Positions 35,781 to 49,196 of a DNA stretch of 64,000 bases are shown here, in pieces. Within the stretch, counting starts at the first letter, position 1, and every line of letters starts with the position of its first letter. A program made the translations under genes and the position numbers. This stretch comes from Euryodendron excelsum. Taxonomy: Eukaryota; Streptophyta; Magnoliopsida; Ericales; Pentaphylacaceae. The notes below the pieces were generated by a model that saw only the letters and a program-made list of their open reading frames with translations, was not told the DNA's origin and did no database searches. The stretch is taken from assembly GCA_033060915.1 (NCBI GenBank), contig CM065378.1, forward strand, positions 33,985,501 through 34,049,500. Reading direction: 5' to 3'.

Positions 35781-37584
35781 GGGCAAATTATACTATACCT
35801 ACCTATGATTTGCCTTAGTTTTACTTAAACTCCTTCAAATTCCAAATGCAACACTTTACCCTCCATGTGATTCTAACTAAAGTGTCATTATTAAGTTTTC
35901 GGTCATACATAACAGAATAACAAGTGACACTGAGACTGGGCAAAATCCTTCCGAAAATTACTTTTGCTCTTCCAAAACTACCCTTGCATGTTAATATAAG
36001 CTCAAGTTCTCTATGAAACACTTCGTCAAACACATGCTCTACTATGAAGAGAAAGAGGAAAAATGAAAAGAGAAGCTACAAGGTTATAGCGGATGCTAAC
36101 AAAGAAGCAAATAAGTTATTGAAGAATTGTTGATAAAGCAGTAAGTCGGTTCTCAGATCAGCAACGATCAGCTCCGGTAATCTGAGAGGGAAAAGGAGTA
36201 AACGGCACCGGTGTGATGCCTGTCAAGGACACTCTGATGCCAAAGTTAGGTTTCTGGATGTATTTTAATAGAGTTTTGGTTAGGGTTTATGTTTGCGTAC
36301 CCCGTTGGACAAAATGATTTTTCCTTTTATATTGGCAGGCACCCTGGTAGCCCTAGAGGGGCGTTGCATACATGGAGAGGGTGGAAAACGACTATCTCTC
36401 CACGTGGCAGCGCGGCATTGGAGATCCTGACTGGTGGCAGGGTAATGGGAGGAGTGGTCGTCCAACCCCAAACATGGCGCTCCCTTAGGCGTGTGTCACA
36501 GTAAGTGAGGTGACTGTCTCCTCCTACATGTGAAGCCTAGGAATTGGGAGGACGTTATCATGATTGGTTTGTCAATGATAGTTTTTACTGGCGTGGCTGG
36601 TGGGACGAACAACTGGTGTCATCCCACAGGGTTTGCTCAGGCATGATTCGCTCAACCATGCACGGCCATGGTCTGTTTGGTTGTGACCTCCCTGGTTAGT
36701 CTCTAGTCAGCTAGACCTCTCAGGGTCAATCTTCCTTTCACGGTGCTTTTCTTTCTTTTGATCCCATCTGCGTCTTTCGAGATATCAACATGTTTGGTGT
36801 TGAAGCCTTAACCATTGTAATGCACAATACGTCATTAGTTGAATCTAACAACCCATATGTGCTTACTCCTAATCAGCCAGTTAAGGGTACCTGATCGGTC
36901 CCCATCAGTAGTCCCCAATTCCTCTGAGTACCCCGAGCGTCGAACGTGGAGCGTGGTCAGGAGAATTCTTGGTCAGTCCTCATCAGTGAAGCCTCAACCA
37001 TTGTAATGCACAGTACGTCATCAGTTAAATCTAACAGCCTATATGTATTTACTCCTGGACAGCCCGTTAAAGGTACCTGATCGGTCCCCATCAATTGTGA
37101 CTAGAGGGAGAGCTCATGTTAAAGCTACTTGGACTAAATGATCCATAATAAATGTCTATTGCTTGGTTCCAATTGTAGTCGATTTCTTTGACCGGAATCA
37201 TCCAAATTCATTGAACTGAGTCTGAATAAAAACCAATTCTTGATTCTTGACTGGGGTTTTAGGTCGTAGGGTTTACTATGTTGTTGATTTAGATTGAGAC
37301 AAAATCAAACCAATCGCCTCCTTTCCCTATTCAAATCATCCTTTCAAACTTATGTATAGAACCACTGTGTCGGTTTGGTATTAAGCAAAGCCTTGTCGAA
37401 TGGGCTATAGGCAATTTGTTTTATAAATATGTGTGGGGCAATTTTGACATTTCATGTTTCTTTAACCTCCGTTAACAATGATACTTTGGTTAGAACTACA
37501 TGAGGGTAAAATTTTGTATTAAAAACTTGAAGAAGGTTAAGTAAAATTGAGACATACCACAAATAGGTAAAATGTAATTTGCCC
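35781..37584. mobile_element. Mutator-like (MULE) element carrying a solo LTR
   Basis: Terminal inverted repeats of about 125 bases: the left begins GGGCAAATTATACTATACC, and the right, read on the minus strand, begins GGGCAAATTACATTTTACC; shared inner blocks include TTTTACTTAA and TTTACCCTC. Flanks TAAGAAAAG (35772-35780) and TAAGAAAAA (37585-37593) are a 9-base duplication with one mismatch, the MULE signature. Without the inserted LTR the element is about 840 bp and has no transposase. Confidence 0.82.
36131..37093. mobile_element. Solo LTR inside the MULE
   Basis: Begins TGATAAAGCAG and ends GGTCCCCATCA, i.e. TG...CA with short inverted TGAT/ATCA ends, and is flanked by a perfect 5-base duplication ATTGT (36126-36130 and 37094-37098). 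963 bp, with no internal retrotransposon genes, as expected after LTR-LTR recombination. It contains a direct repeat of about 108 bases (36803-36908 and 36987-37095). Confidence 0.82.
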
Positions 37585-37593
37585 TAAGAAAAA

Positions 37594-38529
37594 TCCTTTC
37601 TCTTGCCTAAAATTCAAAGAGAAGAGAGAGAGAGAGATTATTTTCCCTCAATTTTTCCTTATTTTTTTCTTTTTTTCCTTATTTTTTTTCCTCTTAGGTA
37701 GAATCAAAGAGGGGAAGGAAAAAAATAATTATTTCCCCTTCATTTCCACCAGTTCCAAACATGTTGTTAGGTTACTACTTGTGTTATGATTTTTTTCCCT
37801 ATTCTCGTTGTATTTGGTGGGTCTTATATGATAATGCTTAAAATCTTAGCGGTGTTAATACCTTACTTGGGATTAAGTGTAATTTCAAAATTTTAACAGG
37901 AGGTCCTTGTATTTTACAAGAAAACTCAAAAGAATGCATTTTCCCAACAGAATTTAAGGCCCTATTTGGAATCAGTTCCGATTCCGGTTCTGTTTTCGTT
38001 TTTCGTGTTCTTGGAACTAAAAAATTTAAGAACAACTCGTTTTTCTTGTTCTCGGAAACAAAAAAATGAGACCATCGAAAACACTATCGTTTTCATATCA
38101 TTCTCATTTTTGTATAAAAATGGTTTCGGAAACTCATAAAACATCTTTTTAATGGTTCTTAAAACTGGGCTGTTTTCTGAAAATTTTTTCAAAAACAAGT
38201 TCCGGAACCAATTTACCAAACGCGATTTCGACGGAAATAATTTTCGGAACCAATCTGTCAAACACGATTTTGTCGAATTTCAAAAAACAAAAACAAAAAA
38301 CTGAAACTGAAACCACAACCAAACAGAAACGGTTTTTTGTTTTGTTTTGTTTTAGTTTTCAGTTTTTTTGGTTTTTTGTTTTCCCCGCAGCCGGCTTAGT
38401 TTAGAGCTGTTGTGAAGCCTCTCACTTCTCAGCAGAAACTTCTTGCAAACCTGGCCTGTTCAGATCTGTCTCTCCTTTTAGAGAGATTGGGAGCTTGAAA
38501 CTAGAGAGAGAAAGAGTTAAGTGGTCGCT
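37594..38529. other. EMC1-pseudogene upstream region
   Basis: The remains of the Tourist-like MITE end at 37766. About 37960-38335 is rich in GTTCCGATTCC/TTTTCGTTTTT-type sequence starting CCCTATTTGG and finishing ACCAAACAGAAAC, possibly another MITE, but I could not confirm its ends. The final 100-150 bases should be the ancestral EMC1 promoter and 5' UTR. Confidence 0.45.
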
Positions 38530-40226
38530 ATGGCCATGGCGATAACGGTTTTTATCCCTCTTCTACTGTTCTTATCGTTTTCTCACCCTGCCTTCTCCCT
38601 TTACCAAGATCAAGTCGGACTCATGGACTGGTCAGTCTACATCTCTATCTACACCACATACATATATTCTTTACACTTCATCAATTCTATTGATAATAGC
38701 TCAATCGATCATCGTTCTCTTCCAATCAGTCAAAAACTATGGCTTTTGTGTTAAATTGATTAAATTCTCATTCCAGGCATCAACAGTACATAGGAAAAGT
38801 AAAGCACGCAGTTTTCCACACTCAGAAGGCAGAACGAAAGCGCCTTGTAGTCTCCACCGAAGAGAATGTCATTGCCTCGCTAGATCTCCGGCATGGCGAG
38901 ATTAGTAGGTCTCACTTTGTTATTGAAATTCGAAAGTTTAACGGTTTCTATAGGTAGCATGAGTTAATGGTTATAATTTTTGATTCAGAAATTAGTTTTC
39001 ATTTTTGTGTTTGATTGCTTGCAGTTTGGAGACGTGTTCTTGGGCCGAACGATGTCGTTGATGAAATTGATATCGCACTTGGAAAATGTGAATCTTCTCC
39101 CGTCTGTTGTTTTCTTTTGGATTGTGGTTTGCTAGTTAGAGAGCTGTTATTTCTTTCTTCATGTCAAGTATAGTTATACTTCTTCTTTTAATGTTCTTTG
39201 AGATAATACAAAAATATTTTTAACTTTTTCAAAATTTGTGAAATGAGGTGTGAGTTTTTGTCAGGGCTCAACAATTGCTCAAACAAAACTCAAATTATGG
39301 ATATCAATGGATATCTACTGGACGTTGTGGGCCTTGTGGCAAAAACAGAAAAGGGCAATAGTTAGTTGCTTTCTGTTTGATCAGTCATCCCTGTACTTTC
39401 TGGTCTGGATAACTTGACATTTTTAGCCGTAAATTTTTTTTAAACTTAAAAGAGTCTTTCGTTTACGTTTTTGGCTACTTATGGTGCTGAATCCCAACAC
39501 TCTGTCCCCCACCCAGAGATTAGGAAAAAAAAAAAGAAAAATAAATACAGATCTTTTGCTTCCAGATACATTGGGATTTAGTAATATCATACTTAAAAGC
39601 ACCTAAGGTTCTGGATCGATCTATGCACTATTTTAATTTTCAGACATTTTGGATGGATTCAAAACTTCATTTACAGCACCTCCCATGAGACTGGAGGGAG
39701 GAGGGATAGGTGGGGAACATGGACCCTCCCCCCCTCTACCCCAACCCTCCTTCCTGACATCTCTCCATATGTTTTCCAATGTCATGGTCTTGGAACCCCT
39801 CACATGGACGTGATGGCCTCCATAATTCTATATACACACATAACAGCCTCGAAGTTTTTATAATTCAATTTTGATACTATTTTGGATTTAGCCATAAACA
39901 AAGTTTGCCTCCTCAGTCCTGTCTCCTATAAGAAGTTTAACTTTTATTTAATCACATTCTAATTTAATTTCCTATTTTTATTTGTTATTTAGAATTTTAA
40001 CAAACTTATTATAAAAAAGAGTAGAAACCTCTCTTAATTTTATGTAATGTAGCTAGAAAGTATCAAACATATATATAATATAATTTTTTTGGGACAACAA
40101 TTTAGTAATTTTTTTAAGAATGGTAATCACATTATGTTACTTTGGCCACAACACAAAAATCTTTTGGCTTGGTAGGGCTCTTTTTTTACATGTTTGCATA
40201 CTCATATTTTTCCTACTCTTTTGTTG

Positions 40227-40585
40227 CTATGTTACTTGGACTTAGGTACGGGTGTTGAGTGCGGGTACGTATTCAAGTGTTGAATTCATCTAATTCTCAT
40301 GTCTAAAGACAGTGGGACACGACAAGATTTCATATTTTTTAAATGCTTCTTTTGTTTTTTTAAGAAAAATGGCATTTACAAGCTAAAATATAGCATTTCA
40401 TACCTAAAATGGAATTCCTATGCTTAATTTTATAGTAAACTCAATTTGTTATACATCCTTGTTAAATGTATGTCCAACTAGTGTCGAGTGTCGAGTGTCG
40501 GGTGTTGAGTGGGCAGTGTCGGGTGTTGAGTGGGCAGTGTCCGATACGGGTACTTCACATATTTAGAAGAGTCCAGGTAACATAG
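40227..40585. mobile_element. hAT-type MITE in EMC1 intron 3
   Basis: Best-preserved member of the CTATGTTAC family here: CTATGTTACTTGGACT at the left, GTCCAGGTAACATAG at the right. It is bounded by a perfect 8-base duplication TTTTGTTG (40219-40226 and 40586-40593). Internal tandem variants of GTGTCGGGTGTTGAGTGGGCA lie near the right end. 359 bp. Confidence 0.9.
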
Positions 40586-42099
40586 TTTTGTTGCACTTGT
40601 GATACTTTCATTTTCCGAGGACTTTGTTGTAACATGGAATTGAAGTCCAGTTGTAAAAGTGGGCAGTACTTCAAGAGTGGATTTTCAAAATTCAAATTTT
40701 AAATTTGAATCACTATTTTAGCCCAAGTGCAAAGGAAAATGTAAAGTATTATTTTTAAAGTTGTAGACTTTAGAAAGAAATTTTGTTTTCTTTGGAGAAA
40801 AGACGTCTTTTGAAAAAAAGAGATCACCAAATGGGGACATAATGAGATATATAAGCATTTTGAGAGCGTCTCATCAATAACATCCGTTTATGAAAGTAGA
40901 CCATCCTCAAGAATTTGAATAATTTTTTTCTTTCGTTCCTTCATCTCTCTCTCTCTCTCTCTCTCTAACCTCCTACCTTCCCTGTTCTTTTAAAATTTTG
41001 ACATGATTTCTTCAACATAAGGTGGAAATAAACCATCATAATTTGTTTGTTTTTTTTTTTATAAATTTTATGTCACCTGGTTGAGGTTCCAAGGATTCTA
41101 TTTATAATTGTAAATTGCGCTGCATGGCTAATAGAAGTACATATGCATTATAACACTGAACAAAGGAGTTAGGCTCAAAATTATCATCAAATTAGTGTTG
41201 AAAGCCTTATGCAAGTAAATTACTTTTAGCCTATCTGACCTTTATGGAAATAAACTGCCTGACATGCTGAAAATCTAAACTGAGATGGCCTATTTCTCCT
41301 CTTGTTTTTGTTGATCTTACGATGATTATTGTACATGACTCCGACATATTTTTCAATGAAAGGGTCCTTGTAAAAAGATCGTTTAATGCCACGGCGCAGG
41401 TACAAAAGGAAAACCAATTATTGATTGTGCTCATTGTGAGCTGGATAGATATTGGAGAAGGGTGGTCACTTCTGGTGTGGGGAAGAAGTTGGAGAAAACC
41501 TTTTTTGTCTCTCTTCTTGTGTAAGATGGCAGAGGATAGATTCCGGTAGTTTTTCAGTGAAATATTTTTATTAAGCTTTGGCGGTCATAGTGAATCTTCT
41601 TTCCCTTGGAAAGGAGTTTGGGTGTGTAAGAGGCTGTCCAAGTTTGCCTTTCTTTGTGTGGTCAACAATACAAGTGAAAATCCTTACTGTTGATAATTTG
41701 ATAAAGAGGATGCAAATTCATTTTAATTTGTGTTGTATGTGTAAACAAAAGTGAAAAATAATAATATAGTAAAAGACAATATTTTGTATTTTTTTCAATA
41801 AAAATTGTACAACATTTATGAAAAGGTTTAAATTTGTGATGACATAACTTATTTGTTGGGTATATATTGTTGTGTTTTGGTGCATTTTTCTATCTTCCGG
41901 TGTGTTTTGATGGAATAATAGAGTTTTGTTATTCCCCCAGTGTATCGTTTCTACTTCTCTGAAACGGAAATGTTTTAGCCGTTTTGATGGAAACAAATGA
42001 AAATTTTGTTCCTTGTTTGTAAGGTTGGTTCAAGGGCACTGTTGATCAATCCTTGAACCAAAATGTTGACCTTGTATAGTCTTTTGCTTCCCCACCACC

Positions 42100-42100
<1 letters not shown>

Positions 42101-42138
<38 letters not shown>
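42101..42138. repeat. Uninterrupted C tract of 38 bases
   Basis: A pure cytosine run in EMC1 intron 3, preceded by CCCACCACCA and followed by T5. The true length may differ because of sequencing slippage. Confidence 0.9.
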
Positions 42139-42647
42139 TTTTTGAGCTTATGGTGGTACTCCCTTGGTGCCATTTCTAAATATAAATGTCAAAAAAAAAA
42201 TATTGTGCTTCTTGTTATTTCCATTGGTATGATTGTTCAGTTACTGCATTTTAAGAATTTGATAGACATAGTACCCTTACTGACTCTAGTTTGATTCCTA
42301 ATGCATGGAAGTTCCACAACAGTGTTGCTTGTGATAATAACGTGTTATTACTTATCAAAAAATGATAATGACCAATTATAATTATTTTCCAGCGTACTGT
42401 TTTCGCTTTTGATATAGTCCATAAAAGGTTAGTGCTATTAAATATGAATTTATTGGGTTGAAGCCTGAAGGTTAAGTGAATCATTTATTTTTTCCCAGAT
42501 GTCATTACCTTGTCGTCAGAGGGAAGTACTCTACGAGCTTGGAACCTTCCTGATGGGCAGATGGTGTGGGAGTCCTTCCTTTCAGGCTCAAAGCCCTCAA
42601 AGTCATTATTATTTATCCCGGTTAGTGAATAGCATCTATATTAACTG

Positions 42648-42651
<4 letters not shown>

Positions 42652-42694
<43 letters not shown>
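42652..42694. repeat. CT microsatellite in EMC1 intron 4
   Basis: About 21 CT units, starting 32 bases after the exon 4 donor. Confidence 0.93.
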
Positions 42695-42698
<4 letters not shown>

Positions 42699-45554
42699 CA
42701 TCTTTACCAAAGGGCTGCATAATATCCTACCTGATTCATTTCAGACTCATTTCCTCTGTTACTATTAATATTTTAAGTTTAACATGATTAGTGTCCCGTC
42801 AAAACTTTCTCCAGCTATATGCTGTGTCAGTTGCGGGACAGTAGTTGCAATTGCTCTAGTTTTGGTTACGTATTCTGTTGAAGCATGGATTTTTGTACAT
42901 TTCATGTTACTTTGGATCACACTGTTTTCGGTTTTCCCTGCCCCTTTTCAACGTGCTCTGGGTCTGTTTGCGAGTTTCAGTGAAAGTTTCTTAGAAAGGG
43001 TATTAACTATGGGACTTTTGCACAGACTGATTTGAAAGTTGACAAGTAGAACGTGATCTTTGTTTACGGGAATGGATGCCTTCATGCTATTTCAAGCATA
43101 GATGGCGAGGTTCTCTGGAAAAAGGATTTGACTACTGAAGGGTGAAATTCAGAAGTTAGCGTGTCTATTTTGTTAGTTCACCTTAACAATGTTTGTCATT
43201 GATGTATTGTGTCTCTATTGTGTTTGCAGCATCAAGGTTCAACAGTTGATTCATCCACTTGGAAGTGATATAATATATCCTGTAGGATTTGGTGGTTTGT
43301 CCCAATTTGATGCATGTCAAATTAATGCTAAGAAGGGTGAGTTGCTGAAGCATGAGACTGCAGCATTTCCTGGTGGCTTCTCTGGGGAAATATCATCAGT
43401 TTCAAGTGATACATTTGTGGCATTGGATGCCACTAGATCAATTTTGGTATTAATAAGCATCAGGGATGGGGAAGTTAGCTTTCAACAGACCCATATTTCA
43501 GATCTTTTGCAGGATTCTTCTGGAACAGCAGTAGTATTACCTTCAAGGCTTACAGGGATATTTTCTGTAAGAATCAATATATTTATAGTCTTCATTAAAT
43601 TCACAGATGAAGGCAAGTTGGAGGTACTGGACAAAATTGATCATGGAGCATCTTTTAGTGATGCTCTCTCAGTTTCAAAGGATCAACAAGCTTTTGCATT
43701 AATTTAGCATTTAGATAGTAAGATTCAACTCACAGTGAAGAATGGTTATGACTGGACTAATGATTCGCTTAAGGAGAGCTTTGAGATGGACCACCAGAGA
43801 GGGCTTGTGCACAAGGTTTTCATCAACAACTATCTCCAAACAGACAGGTTTTATGGGTTTAGGGCCCTGTTTGTTATGGAAGATCATTCATTGGTGCTAG
43901 TACAACAAGGTGAGATTGTCTGGTGTAGGGAGGATGGGCTTGCTTCAGTTGTAGATGTAACAACATCGGAATTACCAATAGAAAAGCATGGTGTTTCTGT
44001 GGCAAAAGTGGAGCAGAATCTTTTTGAATGGCTTAAGGTATGAAGCATCCAGAAAGCTTTTCAAAAGCTAGTTAACACTGAATTCAGCCTCTTACAGGCA
44101 TTAGAATTTGAAAATTTTCATGATGGTATTCTAGCATCTATAATCTTGACGATTATTTGATGTATGAGTTTACCTGCAAAGCTTTTTGTCTTTTACTCTT
44201 TGATTTTAGTTTTAGACGGGTTTTGTAAATGAAATATGGGCTACTCATGTATATATTTTCTTGGGCTAAGAAGCAAAGAATAATGAACATGGATGGCTAT
44301 TGTAGTTTCAGTGAAGATGTTAAGCGTTTTTATGTCTTCATCTCTTATCTTATTTTTGGCTTTTGGGCAAATTTTGGACAGAGTTATATTTTATAAGTAA
44401 CAGTGAAAGCTAGGGTATTGATAGGATGCAATTATGGAAGGACATCCTTTCCATTGTGTTTGTTGATAGATTGTGGACAAACTAAAACCATAAAATTTTA
44501 TATGTTTTGACCCGTTCACTTAAGAAAGAAAAAAAGTGGCAGTAGTTCTATAATGTACTTGTTTCATCACTACATATCATGTATAATGTTCTTGTACATC
44601 ATTCTTCAAGTTTTACTGTACTGATTTTCAATTTTTTCATCTTCAGTATAATGGCCCAACTCCCTCTCGCCCAAAAAAAAAAAAAAATGTTGCATGTAAA
44701 TAAACAGTTTTCTCACTCCAATCTAAAGGCCATAAATAAATGGCATCAAATTCTTAATACAAAGGCCAAAAGATTTCTTTTGAAAGAATGGAAGATTAAT
44801 TTTGATAATTATTATTACAGTTTTAGCAAAGTTATGCTTGTATTGCTTGTATTGTTTTGTGTAGAAATGCAATGATAATCAAAGCATGCACAGATAGTAT
44901 GCGTTCTGTTGCTCATGTGTACCAGAAAAGTCAAGTTTGGATTTGTCTTTTTTGGATACGTATAGTTTTACCTCTATAACATGTTTGTGGTTTTTTAAGA
45001 CATTATTGTGATTGTTATTTGTATGAGATTGACAATCTGAAGACACATGCATGATTGTGCGTTTTATATGGAGTAGCGTTGTGTTTCGAGGATAACACAA
45101 CTACCACTGGTGTAACTTTTCTCTGTAACAGTTAATTAGCCACGATTAGTAGACAGATCCAACTTTGGGACCAGCTTTTATAATTTTGAAGTTAACTAGT
45201 TGGTAAAAATAGTGAATCCTGAAACCTTATCCCCTCATCTCTTATGTGGATCCTTGTGAAGGGAATCATAGGATAAAATACGGATTAAGGAAGGTAACTC
45301 TTGGAAGATAAATTTAAGTTATTAAATCATTTGCAAAGGCCTTAATACTTTTGTAGGAGCCTAAGAAGTTGTAAATTAATGATAGAATTGCCAATGATTT
45401 CTTTAACTTGTAAACTAATGAGGTTAATGATCAACTATTAAATTGTTCAGTCAAGTAGAAATAGCAATGTAATAATTACATATAAAATTTTGATTATAAA
45501 GTGTAAAGAACTGTAATAAATAACTTGTTAATTTTTTTTTTAAACTTTCGAACT

Positions 45555-45650
45555 TGGAAGCACATATATGGACACAAAACACGAATATGATATGACACAC
45601 TCACACAAGTTTCAAAAAAATTAGGACACGACAACAAAAATTAGAGAGTA
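45555..45650. other. Possible fragment of the 49197 MITE family
   Basis: GGAAGCACATATATGGACACA followed by repeated GACACGACA-like words resembles the left part of the MITE at 49197-49691. No second end and no target duplication were found. Confidence 0.3.
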
Positions 45651-48600
45651 ATTACTAGTTCAGGTGCTTTAATATCTTAATCTGTTGTTACTGCCTGGAT
45701 GCATATTTACGGAAAGGTAATAAAATTTAATAGTTTTAGGACATTTTACTCTATTTGTCATGAATCAGGTTCCTGCCAATAGCAGGACAGAAGATGCATG
45801 CAACGCTGGGATTAATTTCTTGTTCTTAATTTCTTCTTCTCCTCTTTGTTACTTTCTTTCTTCCCTTTTTCTCTTCTTTCAATGAGATGATAGCTTTTGT
45901 ACTGTATTTATTACTTCCAATGGGAATGCATCTCATGGACTGATTCCTCCTGATTATGGGTTTTTGATATGATATTCTGTTTTTGGAAGGGACACATGCT
46001 GAAGCTTAAAGGAACTCTAATGCTTGCAACCCCTGATGATGTAGCAGAGATACAAAGAATTAGGTTGAAAAGCTCTGAGAAAAGCAAGATGACTTGAGAC
46101 CACAATGGTTTCCGGAAGCTGCTCATAGTACTTACTAGAGCAGGGAAACTTTTTGCTTTACATGCAGGAGATGCACAAGTTGTCTGGTCTCTTTTACTGC
46201 ATTCTCTTTGTAAATCAGAAGGATGTGATTATCCCACTGGGCTTAAACTATATCAGTGGCAGGTCCCACACCATCATGCAATGGATGAGAATCCATCTAT
46301 CCTTGTAGTTGGCAGATGTGGATGTAGCTTGGATGCCCCTGGTGTCCTCTCCATTGTTGATACATATACGGGGAAGGAGCTTAATCCTTTGGGTACTGTT
46401 CATTTCATCATACTAGTTATTCCTATGCCTTTTACTGATTCAACAGAACAGCGACTCCATCTGCTAGTAGATGCTGACCATACCCTAGAACTCCTGAAGC
46501 AATTGGTATTTTCCGACATGAGTTTGCGAACATATACTGGTACTCAGTTGACGCTGATCATGGCATTATAAGGGGTCATGTCTTGAAGGACAATTGCATT
46601 CTTGAGGTAGCAGATGAATACTGTTTTAGCACCAGAGATTTGTGGTCTGTTGCATTGCCCTTGGATTCAGAAATGATCATCTCAACTGTGACAAGAAAAT
46701 CAAACGAGGTACTTTCATTTTCCTCTTAAGAATGTCAGGTTTTGTTCTGAACTTTTTGTAAAAGTGCTGATAGTTGTACCCCCCTGGGCCCTCTCCATTG
46801 TAGACTTGCTTCAATAGAATTCTTGGAATGGTGTGGACTTGTTACTTTGTAGTTACACTTCCAGCTGAGTTTAGACATGGGTTATTTCATATTTAACAAT
46901 GGGATATGTGTCTGTGATGAGATGGAGTTTGACTGTCTTTTTACCATTGGCCTCGCGTAACTCGGCCTTAACCACCTAATTCTCTGGCATGTGATAATCT
47001 ACCTAATGGAGCTTAATTGAAGTAGGATCTTCTGATATCGGTGCATTATTCTTATCTTGTTCTATTTTCCCTGTTTTGTTATGAAAATTCCAATAAATGT
47101 TTTCTCTTGAATGTTGGTCCTGCTTGCAACACGCAAGCATAGTGCTGCTATATTTGTCTAATTACAAATAGTTTAATGTTGATTGTGTCCTCAGTTGACA
47201 GGCACAACAGAGATTTTGTCCATATGAGGTTTTGGGTTGTCCAATGGCATGATCTAGATGTGATTTTACTGCATTTTTATTATACTTGACTGTGAGACTG
47301 GTAAAGGGATATTATGACTTTTAGGTCAAGGTTTTTGTAATAATTTAAATGAAGTGCCTTGCGTTGCTGTGGCCTTCTTCATTCTCTTTGAACTGGATTT
47401 TTTTTTTCAGGGTTCTTATTTGTGTTTATTCAGGTTTTGGCCCTATGTTTGTGGACTGTGAAACTATTTCATGTGTTATGTTCTTTAGGTGGTTCATACT
47501 CAAGCAAAGGTTATAGCTGACCAAGATGTGATGTATAAATATATATCTAAAAATCTGCTTTTTGTGGCTACTGTTGCACCTAAAGTCAGTGGTGAAATTG
47601 GTTCAGTCTCTCCAGAGGAATCATGGCTGGTTGTATATCTTATTGATACTGTGACTGGTCGTATGCTGCACCGCATGACTCATCATGGTTCGCAGGGTCC
47701 TGTCCATGCGGTAAGTTTGATTTTTCATTTCAGCTCCAGCATTTTCATGAATGTACCATATTTAAATTATGCATTTGTTTTTCTCTCTGAAGGTTTTTGG
47801 TGAGAACTGGGTTGTCTACCACTACTTCAATCTAAGAGCACACAGATATGAGATGTCAGTTATTGAGATCTATGATCAGTCTCGGGTGGTGTGTATTTGA
47901 ACTTGAACATTTGCATTCTTTGGTACCCGTGTCTGTTTGAAGCCAATGCCTATCAGTTTGACATTTGTAAGTTGATGATTGCCATCTGCAGGATAACAAA
48001 GATGTCTGGAAGCTTCTTCTTGGAAAGCATAATCTTACTTCACCTTTGTCTTCATATTCTCGTCCTGTGGTCATAACAAAGTCGCAAACTTATTTTTTCA
48101 CCCACACTGTGAAAGCAATAGCAGTAACATCAACTAGCAAGGGCATAACTTCCAAGCAACTTCTTATCGGCACAATCGGTGATCAGGTTATAGCTCAAAT
48201 CATTCAAAAAATCCAAATTTCTCCGTGCTAACTTAGGTTTCATTTACATGGCTGCTTCACTTCACACGCAGTGCAACTTACATTTTACAGGTTCTGGCTC
48301 TTGATAAGCGTTTTCTAGATCCTCGTCGAACAGTCAATCCCACACAAGCTGAGAGAGAGGAAGCAATTATACCTCTTACAGATTCATTACCAATCATGCC
48401 ACAGGTGCATTACCCTATCCCCTTCTCATCTTACTATTATTGTTGCCAACACATGTTATGTCTCTTTACCATCTAAGTGTCTTGTGGTGTCCTTGATTAC
48501 TGGTCAGTGCCTCTCAATTGAAGTGTTTAACAAAAGGAAGGGTTGAGTGTAGGGTTGTAAAGTTTTGGCCTAGTCTATGATTATGCTCAGCTTTTCCTAT

Positions 48601-49196
48601 GCTCATAAATATTGAAAAGAGCAAAGGTCATAAGTCTGGAATTATGATAAGTAATTGGAAGACTTTGAATTTGGCTGAATTTTTATTTGGAAAGGGCACT
48701 CCGAATTCAGTTGGGAAAAATTTTTGGACGAATTCAGTTGATAAATTTATGATTTGTTTGTTGTTGTTTGCTTACGATCTAGCTCCAGATACTGAGTAGC
48801 AATTAGTTTTGACAATCATTTGACTGTGAAAGTACTGTAGGAGAAAAAAAAGACGTAATAGTCACTGCAAGGGAAATTGGCGTGCTCAGAAGTTGGAGAT
48901 TGTACCTTGAGGCTGGCTTCTGATATAGTCTCATTCTCAGCAACAAAACCTTTGCTTACGTACACTAAAATAAAAATCATACTTCACTTGAATAAATAAT
49001 GATCTGGTTGCTGAATAAAAACAATTGGATTCATGCCTGCTAATCTTGTTAATCAGGGGTCTACAGCGTAGAGCTGTGATTATGAGGTCATTTCTACTAT
49101 AATTTGGACTGACTTAAGGTTTCTACAATGTAAGTGCATTTTGATACTTGACATAAATCATTGGCACACAAAATAGCCTAGTTCATCTACCATTGG

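Larger units (their letters stand above)
35480..37766. mobile_element. Tourist-like (PIF/Harbinger) MITE, interrupted by nested elements
   Basis: Left end CACCATGTTTGGAACTTGTG and right end CAGTTCCAAACATGTTG are inverted repeats. TTA stands directly outside both ends (35477-35479 and 37767-37769), the PIF/Harbinger target duplication. Most of the span is a Mutator-like element inserted inside. A related pair of internal termini (TGTTTGGAACTTGTGAAAG at 35536 and CTTTCGCAAGTCTCAAACA ending 35769) could be another small element of the same kind, so the outer border is moderately sure. Confidence 0.58.

Noticed and set aside
39261..39365. Possible extra EMC1 exon between exons 3 and 4
   Set aside because: Exon 3 (ending in phase 1 at 39087) joins exon 4 (42499) directly to give GKYVITLSSEG, so no exon is missing.
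43189..43707. A separate 172-residue gene
   Set aside because: It is EMC1 exon 6 read up to the premature TAG at 43705, with intron sequence in front.
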